From the NCBI RefSeq assembly GCF_963675165.1, contig NC_087379.1, forward strand, positions 5,349,442-5,413,441: 64,000 bases of DNA, given 5' to 3'. Positions 10,385 through 20,891 of the stretch are shown here, one piece after another (positions within the stretch are counted from its first letter, which is position 1; the number at the start of each line of letters is the position of its first letter). A model generated the notes under the pieces. The model made no database searches, had not been told where the DNA came from, and was given only the letters and a program-made list of their open reading frames with translations. This DNA comes from Halichondria panicea. Its lineage: Eukaryota > Porifera > Demospongiae > Suberitida > Halichondriidae. A program made the position numbers and the translations under genes.

Positions 10385-13300
10385 TGCACAACAAGAATGT
10401 AACTAACAGCTTTCATGGCTATTGTAGTTATCTTTGTGTGCGCGTATTAGTACTTACTACAAATATTCGAAAAACAAAGATTTTAAGTAAGTAACAGGCA
10501 CCTTTATTTTAGGGCGAAGGTGCTACAGTCTCTCCCAATAGAGCGCTGGACTGTGGGGCAGGTATTGGGAGGATATCCAAACGACTGCTAGTACCACTCT
10601 TTGCACAGGTAGACCTAGTGGAGCAGAACCCGGCTTTTCTAGAGCAGGCAAAGACCTACCTGGTGAGTCCTTTTATGCAACGTGCAGCACTGGTGTAGGT
10701 AGGCTAGGAAGTTTATGAAGTTTTATTACTTAACAGAAAAACGTGGAGCGTGTATTGTATATAATTATGTCTCAGGCATAAGCAAGCTATTAGGTGCATC
10801 TGTGTGTTGTATGGTTCTATTTATCTTCCAACAAAACGATGGGAATTCACACATTCTGTGGTGCTAGTATTCATAGCATCTAGTGGGTTGGAAACCATAA
10901 GCAAGTGAGATTGTTGTTGAGTATAAAAGGGCTACCTTGTCAAAGGATTGTTAGGACTGTACTTACTAGGATCATTTCTATAGTACATGTCAAATCCTCT
11001 GTACCAAAACAGAGGCAAACCTAAAGCCACCATGAGGACTAGCAATGGTCTCCCCTGAGCACGAAGTTTCCCTGCAGTGAGTGCCCTCTGGGCCTGTGCT
11101 GCGGGGTTGATGACTGTTCCTAACCCTCCTTGGAGGGAAGGGAGGGGGAGTGCCATATTCTGAGTGGTTTTTTGACATTAATTTTAGACAAAATCAAAGC
11201 TATGATTTTTATTCTTTTCATTTAATTAACAACAGTCATTAATTTGTTATTGGGATGCACATTGTTCAGAGGAGGTTGGACGCGCGTCATCCACCAGTCA
11301 GGTTTTATGACATGCGCTCATAAGAATCTAATTAAAATGGCCGATTAGGCACCTCGATGCTCCACTGTTTTGTAGGCTGTACAGAGACACTGCAAGTAGC
11401 CAGAAGTGGTCTAGGAGCATTCCCACCGCCCTCTCACCTTCCCTACAATGCTGAAAAGGTTCCAAGATGGATCTAGACTAGTATTTAGATTTTTCACTTT
11501 TCCAATTTTTGTTTAACAGGATTATGATCTATATGAGCAGAGGAGGTCAGAGCACCATTAATCTGTTTCTCTTTAGCGTTCTCTAGCTCTTACTTGCACT
11601 TACATTCTCACCTTTGACCTCAAAGGAATTCTATAAAGGTTTATAACTAGAGCACTAAAGTGCAAACCCTCGGCTGGTGACATGATAATAAAGAAACCAG
11701 AAGAGTGATATAATGCAGTGCATGTAGCATGTATGAGCAACTCAAAAGCAATAAAACTAAACCAGACTGGAGGCATGCTGAAACTTTGAGTGCTAGTGGT
11801 ACATGGTATGCATGTCACATTAGACATGTACTGTGGACTAGACTGGGATCACAGCAAAGAAGCCTGTAGTGTTAGACTTAGAGAGGTATGGCTCCTGCCA
11901 GGCTGGAGTATAGGATCCAGAGTCAGCCAACAACCAGTCACAATTTTAGCTTTCTACTATAATTATATCAATTGTTCCTGGTACGGATCACTTCAGCTGC
12001 AACTACGTAATCAAGGCCACGTGAGAAGAAGTAGCTAGTTATATAGCTGCTTCAAGCTTCTTAGCTTTTGCTCGACAATGAAGCTTTAACATCAAAATCT
12101 GCCACTATTTAAACCAAGATATTGTTGTGTGAAGGCTATCTATGCTGTAAACGCAGCGCTGTGGCATCCAGGTGAGTAGATATACCTGTGACAAACAAAC
12201 AAACAAACAGACCAACAGACTACTATACCCGTGGCTGCCCACGCGCCTCGGGTAATTATCACATGACTGAAGACGTCATGGTCCAACCTCCTCTGCACAT
12301 TGTTGAATGTGATTAAAACATGGCGTCATGATGATGCGTGTCCAACCTCCTCTGCACATTGTTGAATGTGATTAAAACATGTCAGCTGAATGAAAAAGCT
12401 AGACTCATAATTATTGCACAGTCAGCATATCAGATAAGATTCTAAGTGGCAGTGGTTTTCGTGACGTCATTTACTGCATGTGATACGTAGAGTTTTCTAG
12501 TGATATGTCACTATCAAAGATCTTGCAGTACATACAAATATCGTGGTAAACCTTACACGAGTCCCAACACGGAGTTTGACCAGTCTAGTCGACTGTTCGC
12601 CTGCAACAGTGACGGGCTTGCGAGTCTATGAAAAAGCAAGCTGAGGCCAAAAAAACTGAGTTAGTTTGTACATAGGAATGGTGGCAGGCCTAACACAGAG
12701 TATATGCGTGTAGTTTTGTTTGTGGAAATCCACCCTATTTAACATGAAAGAACTACGTACAGTAGACTCTCAGTTTACCCCTGGGATGGTGTAGCTACTT
12801 TGGCTGTATTAGCGAGGTGGCCGGAATTCAGAAAGTGTCCATGCATGGCTAATTTGCGGACATGCCTCGAATCTAGTGACTCATTTATTGGCTCTGTCTC
12901 TATATTTAAATTTTATTTGCCAAACTACACCCTAACGTTAAATCTGGTTTGGGGTTGTCAGAACTGACCAGGATAGTGAAGTGACTGCTTTTAAGGGCGA
13001 GTTTTGTGAAGTAATTATGATCAAGCTAGCGATGTGTGCCTAACGAAACAACCGGTATTAGTATCGAGGTGACCGTACTTCAGAGAGCCAGATTAGTGAC
13101 AAGTGTCACCTTTTCCGTTTTATCTCCACACTTAATTACACTATTACTGCAATTCAATTTACTGCAATTCAATTTTTTGCTGGAGAATAACCTTGCGATC
13201 TGGTGATGTACTGATTATTTGCAAGACCATTAATTTTATTGATACTCGTATATATCGTGTTTCCAGGGAGACCGAGCTGGCAAGATTGGTGCCTATTACC

Positions 13301-14119
13301 CAGTGGGGCTGCAAGGCTTCACTCCACAGGAGGATCACTACGATGTCATTTGGAACCAGTGGGTACTCAGTCACCTCACAGATGGTGGGTTATAGTTTGC
13401 TGCAACCAACCGATTATGTAGCTATAGATTGTGACTGCCTATAATCAGTGTTCTAAAAAGGGTTTATTTCAGTGCAGGTTAGCGGGTGATTTTCCACCCG
13501 CTTAAAATGTGTTGTCACCTTGCACCTAATTATAGCTTGAGAAAATAATTAAGTTAGACACTGTTTTTGAGGTGTCTGGGATTTAGAAGTCCAAAGGCAC
13601 TGATTTAGTATCGATCTCGAGCGTAGCGAGGGTACTACAAGTGGCTGAGGGCTTCTAAATCACATGAACACCGACAAAACAGTGTCTTAGACTAGATACT
13701 ATAGTGTGCATGCGCAAACTTTGCCCTCGAGGCTTGACTACAATGCAACAATTGCTTGACAACGGGATACTAACTTGCAGGTATACTAAGTCTCATAGTA
13801 TACCTCCTCTGAGGCACTTTTCCCATGTACTTCCCATGTAGATCTGTTAATACATTATTTGGGGGGCCAAACCAAATCTAAAAATTTGGGTTTTTATGAC
13901 CTATAGTGTACTTGAGTGCCCAGTAGAGTTAGAGTGCTCTTTATATACCACCCTCTATAAAAGGGTTGTTGTTGAGGGTAGTAGTGTTCTGTAGGGGTGG
14001 TCACTTAAATGTGTGTAAGCATGCTTTGTGGCTTTGTGATTCCCCCTCAAACGCGCGCACACACACACACACACACGCACAAACGCACACACATGCACAC
14101 ACACACACGCACACATACG

Positions 14120-14165
<46 letters not shown>

Positions 14166-14490
14166 GCACACACACACACACACACCCGCACACAGTCCCA
14201 TACACACGCACAAACACACAGACGACCTAGTGTCCTACTTTCAGCGATGCTCTCAAGGGCTTACTCCAGATCGGGGGCTGATTATTGCCAAGGAGAACAT
14301 AGCATCTGATGATGAGGATGTCCCTGATGAAGACGACTCGTCAGTGACACGCTGCAGGGAGTCCTTCCTGCGTGTGTTTGAGAGGTCGGGGCTCAGTGTT
14401 GTCAGAGAGATGGACCAGGAAGGGTTTCCCCCTGAGCTGTTTAAAGTTACAATGTATGACTTTCTTAAAATGCAGCAAAAATTCTTATAA
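9723..14490 (+). CDS. NTMT1: Alpha N-terminal protein methyltransferase 1
   Basis: Exons 9723-9821, 10156-10254, 10513-10662, 13267-13384 and 14222-14490, giving 244 codons. All junctions are GT..AG. The first three introns are phase 0 and the last is phase 1. The enzyme methylates the alpha-amino group of proteins starting X-Pro-Lys/Arg after Met removal. Seen: QKFYSDAAKYWE near the N-terminus, GVMGGLGRISSTD, the SAM-binding loop LDCGAGIGR (about residues 78-86), VDLVEQN after strand 2, GLQGFTP, YDVIWNQWVLSHLTDDDL, and IIAKENI. Twin ATGs stand at 9723 and 9726; the first was chosen. Intron 3 (10663-13266) contains a 1.09-kb hAT-like element and a minus-strand ORF. Intron 2 contains a (CA)32 run. 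Intron 4 ends in about 160 bp of CA-rich repeat right up to the acceptor AG at 14220-14221. A possible poly(A) signal AATAAA lies near 14791. Confidence 0.93.
10320..10383. repeat. (CA)n microsatellite in NTMT1 intron 2
   Basis: About 32 uninterrupted CA dinucleotides. Confidence 0.98.
10932..11156 (-). CDS. Hypothetical small single-pass membrane protein nested in NTMT1 intron 3
   Basis: 74-codon ORF starting at a real ATG (11154-11156). I do not recognise the family. The predicted product has an N-terminal Pro/Gly/Ala-rich part, a basic stretch (KLRAQGRP), one hydrophobic segment (about residues 38-53, LLVLMVALGLPLFWY), then a polar tail (YYRNDPSKYSPNNPL). That layout is common in small mitochondrial inner-membrane proteins, but this is only a resemblance. 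The ORF is longer and more protein-like than other intronic ORFs nearby. It lies wholly within an intron on the opposite strand. It ends 36 bp before the polymorphic part of the intron, and the hAT-like element begins 110 bp upstream of its ATG. Confidence 0.4.
   Translation of the reverse strand: MALPLPSLQGGLGTVINPAAQAQRALTAGKLRAQGRPLLVLMVALGLPLFWYRGFDMYYRNDPSKYSPNNPLTR
11267..12354. mobile_element. hAT-like non-autonomous element, 1.09 kb, 8-bp target duplication
   Basis: Starts CAGAGGAGGTTGGACGCGCG and ends with its near-perfect reverse complement (..TGTCCAACCTCCTCTG). Flanking 8-mers CACATTGT at 11258-11265 and 12355-12362 are identical. No transposase ORF is present. The 3' terminus plus flank is duplicated: an earlier CCAACCTCCTCTG end at 12283-12295 is also followed by CACATTGTTGAATGTG. 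Its interior (about 11640-12260) is similar to 58540-58865. Confidence 0.85.
13552..13692. repeat. Short hairpin element with CGAG loop, NTMT1 intron
   Basis: Arms beginning AGACACTGTTTT and ending AAACAGTGTCTTA with imperfect pairing inwards (GATTTAGAAGT against GCTTCTAAATC). The centre is GATCTCGAGCGTAGCGAGG. No ORF. Confidence 0.65.
14059..14219. repeat. CA-rich microsatellite abutting the NTMT1 exon-5 acceptor
   Basis: Interrupted (CA)n with CGCA and CCGCA variants. It runs to the acceptor CAG (14219-14221), so the last ~160 nt of the intron contain no real polypyrimidine tract. Confidence 0.95.
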
Positions 14491-14821
14491 AGGATTCATG
14501 AAGAAAATGCTATAATTATAAAAAATTATATGCAGTAGAGAATTTTTTTATGATATTACATGCACACTGCATGTGATTTGTGATTTGAATGTGCAAATCA
14601 CATGTATTTTTTGTCATGTAGGTTTGCCCTGAGGTGATCATAATAGGTGAACTCTATAACCCCTTCAATTCCATCATGCAAGTTCAAGCTGCATGTGCAT
14701 GGATACATTGTACCTTTTCTTTTTTGTACAATTTGCAATTCAATTTTTATACATGTACTGATTGTAATTCTCACTTAAAATTTCTGAACAATAAATAAGC
14801 ATAACGACAGCTAGCTATTGA
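14491..14821. other. Spacer between convergent NTMT1 and PINX1
   Basis: 331 bp of AT-rich 3' flanking sequence. It includes AATAAATAAG near 14790 (a candidate poly(A) signal on plus). No gene seen. Confidence 0.6.
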
Positions 14822-15789
14822 TTAGTTTGTTTTGTGCTTAGTTCTTTTTGACTTTAGTTTGCTCATTTTCTCTGAGAAATAGTCTGAGACTGATTGAGAT
14901 TTTGTGATGGTCGTTATACCGTGTGATGTCACCTCATTTTCTACTTGGGTGTCAACTTTCGTTGGAGCCTGCGGTGTGGGGGGGGGGGGGGGTGTAACGG
15001 TAAGCAACAAGGACTACATGCTACAGACTAGTGTAATGCTAAGCCAGCTAGTAATGATGCATTACAGACACCTACAGGATGAGCATTAAATTTTGTATCC
15101 AAACTACAATAATACATTAACAAATAAATTCTGTCACACAGGCTATAATCAGAGGAGGTACAACACGCGTGCCTCGATTAGGCTAATTGCCTCTGCAATA
15201 ATGTTGAGTGTGGGCGTAACCACGCCTCGATTATCCGCCCACGCTATTGCAGAGGCAATTAGCCTAATCGAGGCACGCGTGTCGTATATACCTCCTCTGG
15301 GCTATAACGCTTGATTTACATGTATATGTGACTACTAGACCACACCTCCTGTTTGGTCTCAGGCTCTGTGGCTTTCCTCCTCTTCCTGCCCAGCACACAG
15401 TCCATCTCCTCACTGCTAGCAGCAGACAGGTCCTTGCTCTTCAGGAAGCGCTTGTACCTGCACAGAAACGACAATACTCTAATCGTTAGCAAGAAATGAT
15501 TCATTGGGCTAGCTAGCTACGTGTATCAGGCAGTATCAATATGTGAGGAATGGTGGTGTCGGAAGAGGAAATGGATTGAGTTGGTAATGGACATACACAT
15601 TTCAAGGGGTTAAATTGTGTATCTATTTAGTGTCCTTGTAAGGTATGCAAGGTATGCACATGCATCCACACAGTAAATTTGGTAATGACGGCCGGCCGGT
15701 CTGTGACCCTTGCAGAAAAGCCAAGCTTGGAAAATAGATAAATGAAAATAGATAAATGAAAATAATATTTATGCCTTGGTGTGCATGCC

Positions 15790-15830
<41 letters not shown>

Positions 15831-18083
15831 CGTGTGTGCGTGCGTGTGTGTGGACTGCTTCAGCTGCTCATGAAGTGCAAGTACGAGTTTCTATAGGCTT
15901 CTAGTCACACTTTCTGAGTGTATACAAACGTCTAAAATTAATGGCTGCTGCATCATACAGTTCTCTTCTCACTCGTGCAGCTACCAATAGCTAGCGTTCT
16001 AGTGCAGAGCTAACTACTAAGTAGAGTACGGTGAGGAATATAACAGTCTGTCATCGGTCAAAAACCGACCAAATGGCTCGAATGACAGGCCCACCATCAG
16101 CTTGAGCGGACACTATTGACCGACCAAATATGCTGAGCTGGCTAATCTAAAGAGCATGCGCACGACATAGAATAAAAATTAATCTGCCACATGTAAGAAA
16201 AGTAATAGTTGTAAGGCTACTGGTTTGAAGCAGTGCTACTGTAGCTCTTTAATTTTAGTGCTGGTACAGAGAGAAAAATAAGTAACAGTGACTGACTACC
16301 TTCAAGCAGTGGCAGTCTCAGATCTGAATGTTGAAGGACTTGAACTCACAATAATATTATTTTTGTGCTAGTAGAAAATCGATCAGCGACACACTTCGAT
16401 GGTGTTGACCACAAAAATCAACAATAGTTTAGACCATTGGATTAACAAACGTGTTTATAACATTTTTTTCCGTTGTAATTTTGAGATGCATGTTGACCTA
16501 GCATATGAAGTTAAGGAACGATAATTTTGCAGCATGGTCTGACGAATGTCAGCTAGAAGAAAAAAATTATAATCCTCACTGGAGTAGCAGCAGCACTCCA
16601 TGGACAAGTTTTGCTACGCACTTTTCTGAAAGGCACAATGGCATTCCAAGTAGGCAACTCGAGAACCAAGTAAAATATGACTATAGAAGCTGAACTTATA
16701 TAGACAGACACAAATATACTACCGTATACCTCGCTTGCGCATGCGCACCGAGGCATAATTATGTCTTGAATGATGAACTCACATGATCCTCTTGGACTCT
16801 TTAGCATTCTCCACAATGGACTTGCTTCCTGTTGCTGTCTCCTCACCCCGCCCACTTGTCGCCACCTCCTCGCCATGACCACGGTTCAATCCGGCCAGAA
16901 GCTGGTCAAACGTGTCCTGGTGTTGGATCCAGTCTTCATCTCTCCCTCTCTTAGTACCCACCCCTGAGGACATACAGAATACTCCAATGAATAAAACCTA
17001 CCATAAAGACGGTATACCGTATAGCAGGAAATTTTCACGGTTCAGCCCTAGAGGCCTCAGCAGAAATGTTTGTGGTTTCTAATATTTGCGTTTCAATGCC
17101 AGGAAACCACACCCACCAATATATAGCTTTGCAGGTGAAAATACCAGTGCGTGGGAGATTATCCCGGTTTCATTACTGCCCTGCCCTCGAAAAATACGAA
17201 ATTTTGCACCCCACCCGCTATACGGTATGTCATTGGTTGACCATTAAAAGTCGAGACCAAAAATCACATAGATATATTTGTCATTTGTGTAACCACGTGC
17301 TAATGCAAATGATAATACTGGCAAAGCAAAATTAAGGCTACATAGCAACTGTTTTCACCTCAAGCAAGACTTGCTACATACACATTATTATACAACAACA
17401 AGCAATGTTACAACCCCTAATTACAGCAGCCAAAAAGATTTTCCAATGGCACACAATCATTGCGCTTACATGGGAGTAGCACTTTGATAGCGTTAGAACG
17501 AGTGGATCATTTGTGAGTATAGGCTCGATTTCAGGCCGTGTTTATATCAACCTACCGTAAAATTTCGATTTAAGGCAACACTTCTAAATAAATTCCTTTG
17601 CTAATTTTTAATGTGGTGCTATAATTATGGGCGAAATGTCCAAGTGTCACATATTTAGAGGGTAGACTTAAATTGAGGCTTTACGGTATAAAGCGCCAGC
17701 AAAAAATAAATTCCAGAATTTTACTTGGGCGTAAATACACTTTTTTTGGATGTGGCCTTGTAATTAGTAATTAGGATGGCGCTGTAAGATGGCAGGCAAT
17801 AAAATTCAATTGAGTGAACTAATATTTTCACCTGAGTTGTCTCTCTTTTTTTGTACCCTGATGTGGTCAGTGCGTCCGTGGCCCTCCCTCCCTAGGCCAT
17901 CGTCCTCACTCCAGCCCATTCTCTCGAGCATTCGCCAGCCAAACTTGGACTTGTCTGTGTACGTGTAGTACAATGACAAATAAAACTCATACAATACTTC
18001 GTGTAGGTGTACGTACCTCTGCTCCAGAATGTGTTTCTAGGATCTTGACTCCATTTCTCTTTGGACTTTCTTTCCGCTAACAT
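14822..18083 (-). CDS. PINX1: PIN2/TERF1-interacting telomerase inhibitor-like (G-patch)
   Basis: Complement of exons 14822-14968, 15346-15457, 16783-16963, 17832-17954 and 18017-18083, giving 209 codons with all junctions GT..AG and in phase. PINX1 is a nucleolar G-patch protein that inhibits telomerase and helps rRNA processing through the DHX15 helicase. The N-terminus MLAERKSKEKWSQDPRN and SKFGWRMLERMGWSEDDGLG form the G-patch (about residues 24-60). Then come the DEDWIQHQDTFDQLLAGLN block, the conserved KRFLKSKDLS..DCVLG box, and the SVSDYFSEKMSKLKSK box. The human protein is about 328 residues, so the basic C-terminal tail that binds telomerase in human is much shorter here. Intron 4 (14969-15345) is largely one MITE. 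The acceptor of exon 5 is preceded by a poly-C run. Confidence 0.9.
15150..15299. mobile_element. hAT-type MITE, 150 bp, in PINX1 intron 4
   Basis: Nearly perfect palindrome with ends CAGAGGAGGTA...TACCTCCTCTG and arms of about 60 bp (CACGCGTGCCTCGATTAGGC). 8-bp target duplication GGCTATAA at 15141-15148 and 15300-15307. Confidence 0.92.
15769..16757. repeat. Rearranged copy of interspersed repeat 'R' in PINX1 intron 3
   Basis: Has a forward left end (TATGCCTTGGTGTGCATGCC, a TG run, CAGCTGCTCATGAAGTGCAAG, TTTCTATAGGCTTCTAGTCA). Inverted internal segments follow (AGCTAGCGTTCTAGTGCAGAG at about 15990), then an inverted left end at 16600-16757 (CCTCGCTTGCGCATGCGCACC). Clean copies lie at 24616-25190, 39330-39861 and 52274-52858. 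Confidence 0.7.
17553..17692. repeat. Foldback element, ACCGTAAAATTTCGATTTAAGG ends
   Basis: Left end TACCGTAAAATTTCGATTTA and right end TAAATTGAGGCTTTACGGTA are inverted repeats about 140 bp apart, within PINX1 intron 2. A second family member is at 18378. Confidence 0.75.
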
Positions 18084-18377
18084 TATTTTTGCTTTGGTTT
18101 TTTTTTACAACACATGGCATTTTGATATTGAAACTCAATGATCTTTACCATACCACAGTAAAAATTCTGAAATACTGACATGGCACTACTGCTGCATGGC
18201 GCATGCCAGGGCCTTTAATAGGCTATAGGGATGGTGACTTGAGTGCTGGAGAGCTGCCATCAAGAGAAGAGATTATGTTAACAGTTGGAATGAGGTGTAG
18301 AGCCATAGTTCAATCTATGGTAAGAGCTGAACATCTGTTTTTTTGCTAGCCTGTTTGAATGCCACTTGATTCCATGC

Positions 18378-18738
18378 TACCGTAAGACCTCGATTTAAGG
18401 CGATCCGACCCTCCAAATGTGCGACACCCAGGAGCTTTAGCAATTTTCTGACCTCTAAAAGTAGCGACAGCTGCGTTGACAATTATTTTTTGATGTCGCG
18501 TTCTAAATAGAGGTAAATGTAGCCACTCCCTAGCCTCGATCGTAGCCCACTGGAAAATCAGTGTTTTTAAGCGGCCTGAAATCGAGGCAAGTAGACTCTG
18601 TAAAGTTACCTCCAATTAGATGCGACCCTCTAAATATGCGACACCAGGACTTCAATATAATTTTTCAACCTCCAAAAGAAGCAACCTCTGGCTTCGTAAT
18701 TATTAAAAAGTGTCGCTTTAAATCGAGGTCTTACGGTA
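18378..18738. repeat. Foldback element, TACCGTAAGACCTCGATTTAA ends
   Basis: 21-bp terminal inverted repeats (TACCGTAAGACCTCGATTTA and its complement at 18718-18738), upstream of PINX1. Internal sub-repeats include GCGACCCTCTAAATATGCGAC. No ORF. Confidence 0.85.
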
Positions 18739-18882
18739 TACCGTTATCGTTCTAATTATAGAACCAGTAAAAAATAATTATTTTTCTAGAAACAATGTAA
18801 ATGATTTTATATGGTGGTATATGGGCGTTATAAAAGAGGGCGTCCTAACCGATGTTGGTTCTATAATTTGAACGCTTACGGT
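18739..18882. repeat. Foldback element adjoining the previous one
   Basis: ACCGTTATCGTTCTAATTATAG near 18741 is inverted as CTATAATTTGAACGCTTACGGT at about 18860-18881. Confidence 0.7.
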
Positions 18883-19339
18883 ACTCTTGTCAGACCAAGT
18901 GGCATATACGGCACGGCCGGATGTAATTGTGGAAGGGTGGGGTTTGGGTTAGCAAAGGAAAAGTAGGGCGTTTCCACATCCGGTGCTGCAAGCGTGGGTG
19001 ATAATTCCTGTGCTAATAGTAAAATGATAATAAGCAGCGTTATTGAAGTCGCCTCGGTTGCTTCTGTATAATCAACCCGAGGTGCGTAGGCGGCATAAGA
19101 CAATCTGTGGTGTCACAGGCTGTAACACAGTACGTGTGTTGTAGCCTAATCCCACAGGGATGGGGGGCGCTCCCGAGTTTAAATAGTCTATCAATGCGTT
19201 GATCTGCCTGTCTCTGTGTTTGTGTGCTTAAAGCCGCCTCCTAACAGACAAATTGCTGCCTGTCTCTGTGTTTGTGTACTTAAAGCCGCCTCCTTAACCT
19301 TTCCTTGAATGGTGCCTACATGTGGTAGATCTAGCCTCG
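18883..19339. other. Gene-free stretch
   Basis: One unrecognised minus-strand ORF (18876-19103, 75 codons, single hydrophobic segment) and a direct duplication of CTGCCTGTCTCTGTGTTTGTG (about 19206 and 19258). No gene is supported. Confidence 0.4.
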
Positions 19340-19395
19340 TTCCCAGGCTCTCCTTTTTCTGTTCTTTCGTTAAATAAGATAAAATATGGTATTAA

Positions 19396-20251
19396 CCCTT
19401 TAACTGTCGGATTCTTAATTAACAGTGAAGTGAAATGTCTGTAAATTCTCTATTGGGTTTCCAGAGCAATAAAATGCCTAGCAACCATATACCAATAGAA
19501 TGCCCATACAACAAGGAATAAAATGATGCAACACGTGTTGCCATAACAACCACGGTTATTACGCTCACCCGTTTTTATCAATTTAAATGCTCGGCCAGCG
19601 GTGAGATAAAATCCAAAAATTTTTTTTTATGGATCAGCCTATCATATGGTATAAAGGCTTGACTAAGCTTGATTTTCACATCATATGAATGTAACAGTGC
19701 TAAGATATATCAATTTGAAGTACAATACGTACATGTATTACTATATCGGTGAACGATCTATGAAATTTACAAGCTCACATAAAGACTGTTCATTACTGCT
19801 AATTCTATTTTAGCTATACTATACTCACTACTGATATTCTAGCTATACTATACTACTTGCCAGAGTCACACAGTGAGCCCTCTCCTGGTCTTTCACCGTC
19901 TTGGTCCATGTCATGCATGTCCTCAGTCCCAGACAGTTCATCAGCGTCTGGCATAAAGCTGGTAGCCTTTGGGAGGTATCCTACTATCCCCTCTCCTTCA
20001 TAGGCACTGTCATCACCAGAGGAGACATCGCCATTGCTGTCCTCAAGCTGTTTAGGCACATCGGAACAAGTAAACAATCTAGCCATAGCTATAAACTTCG
20101 TGCGGTAAGATGCTAATGAAATTTTAATATAGCAACGTGGCTTGGAAAATTCTAGACTAAATTGCACGTGATTCTACAGCTCTTCCTCTATACAGGGATG
20201 TGCGTAGTTCAAGCTACTTTCTATCGCAGAATTAGAGTGACGGTTAAAGGG
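19396..20251. mobile_element. piggyBac-like element, 856 bp, flanked by TTAA
   Basis: 13-bp terminal inverted repeats CCCTTTAACTGTC (left) and CCCTTTAACCGTC (right, complement), each flanked by TTAA (19392-19395, 20252-20255). TTAA targeting is the hallmark of the piggyBac superfamily. The paralogous unfilled site at about 52010 carries a single TTAA in the same context. Confidence 0.88.
19853..20086 (-). pseudogene. Remnant of a piggyBac-type transposase N-terminus (inferred)
   Basis: 77-codon ORF from an ATG at 20084-20086, reading inwards from the right end of the piggyBac-like element. It is strongly acidic (EDSNGDVSSGDDSAYEGEG; DADELSGTEDMHDMDQDGE), as piggyBac transposase N-termini often are. 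The catalytic DDE domain is missing, so the element is a deletion derivative. Identity is inferred from composition and position within the element, not from a recognised domain. Confidence 0.45.
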
Positions 20252-20493
20252 TTAATTGGAGGAATAAAGAAAGAAATAGAGGTGAAGTTAAGAAAAAGGA
20301 GAGCCTGGTATGCGAAGTCGCGTGATAGTAGAAGGGTGAAATTGAGCGTGGGCATGTAGAGATTGAGATATTGAACTGCCCAACTCGCTAATAAATTATA
20401 AACTGTGTGCAGGACTGGTAATAAGCTGAGCGGTAAATGAGTGACCGCCTTCCCCTCTAAAAGTAGATATTTCTGCATGAAGCACACATAGTT

Positions 20494-20891
20494 GCCGATA
20501 GGGGTCACCCGCCTCCGCTTGCCACCAACGTTTCATCCCTAAGCCTTGGAGAGTAGTATGGCTCTTTGTGAAGAGAGTTCTCGATCTCCTGGAACTGTTT
20601 TAAGTGAACAGCTAAACAAATACTTCCACACAGATGCTGCAGACACACAGGTGCGCTCTTTCTCTTTGGGATTGTTACAGCTGGCGGTGGTTCAAGAAGG
20701 CGGTAACTCATTTACCCCTCGCGGTATTTGAACGCTGTCACTCTTTACTGCTCGTGGTATTTTCGGGCGGGTAAAGGAGGCGGCATTTGTTTACCGCTTG
20801 CGGCTAACTGAGGCGGCAACCCTTACCGCTCGCGGGTAAATAGTTTGCCGTTCGCGGTATTAATTGGTGGAAGCGGGTGATCCCTATCGGC
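20494..20891. repeat. Foldback element, GCCGATAGGGGTCACCCGC ends
   Basis: About 25-bp terminal inverted repeats (GCCGATAGGGGTCACCCGC and GCGGGTGATCCCTATCGGC). The interior has repeated 'GCGGTAA / TTACCGC' motifs (20690-20860). Small ORFs inside on both strands look non-coding. Confidence 0.8.

Larger units (their letters stand above)
19340..20335. repeat. Host foldback element split by a piggyBac-like insertion
   Basis: Left part (CCAGGCTCTCCTTTTTCTGTT, then GATAAAATATGGTATTAA) and right part (TTAATTGGAGGAATAAAG, then AAAAAGGAGAGCCTGG and AAGTCGCGTG) form the ends of one element. A copy without the insertion lies inverted at about 51925-52090. Confidence 0.8.

Noticed and set aside
10140-10416. 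Cys/Val-rich and His/Thr-rich ORFs over CA repeats (also 13955-14230 and 43879-44114)
   Set aside because: They are direct translations of the (CA)n and (TG)n microsatellites, with no other coding signal.
18876-19103. 75-codon minus-strand ORF with a hydrophobic segment
   Set aside because: No family match and no splice or promoter support, and it lies in a transposon-rich stretch.
20505-20731. Overlapping ORFs on both strands around 20.6 kb
   Set aside because: They lie within a foldback element (20494-20891) and show no recognisable domain.
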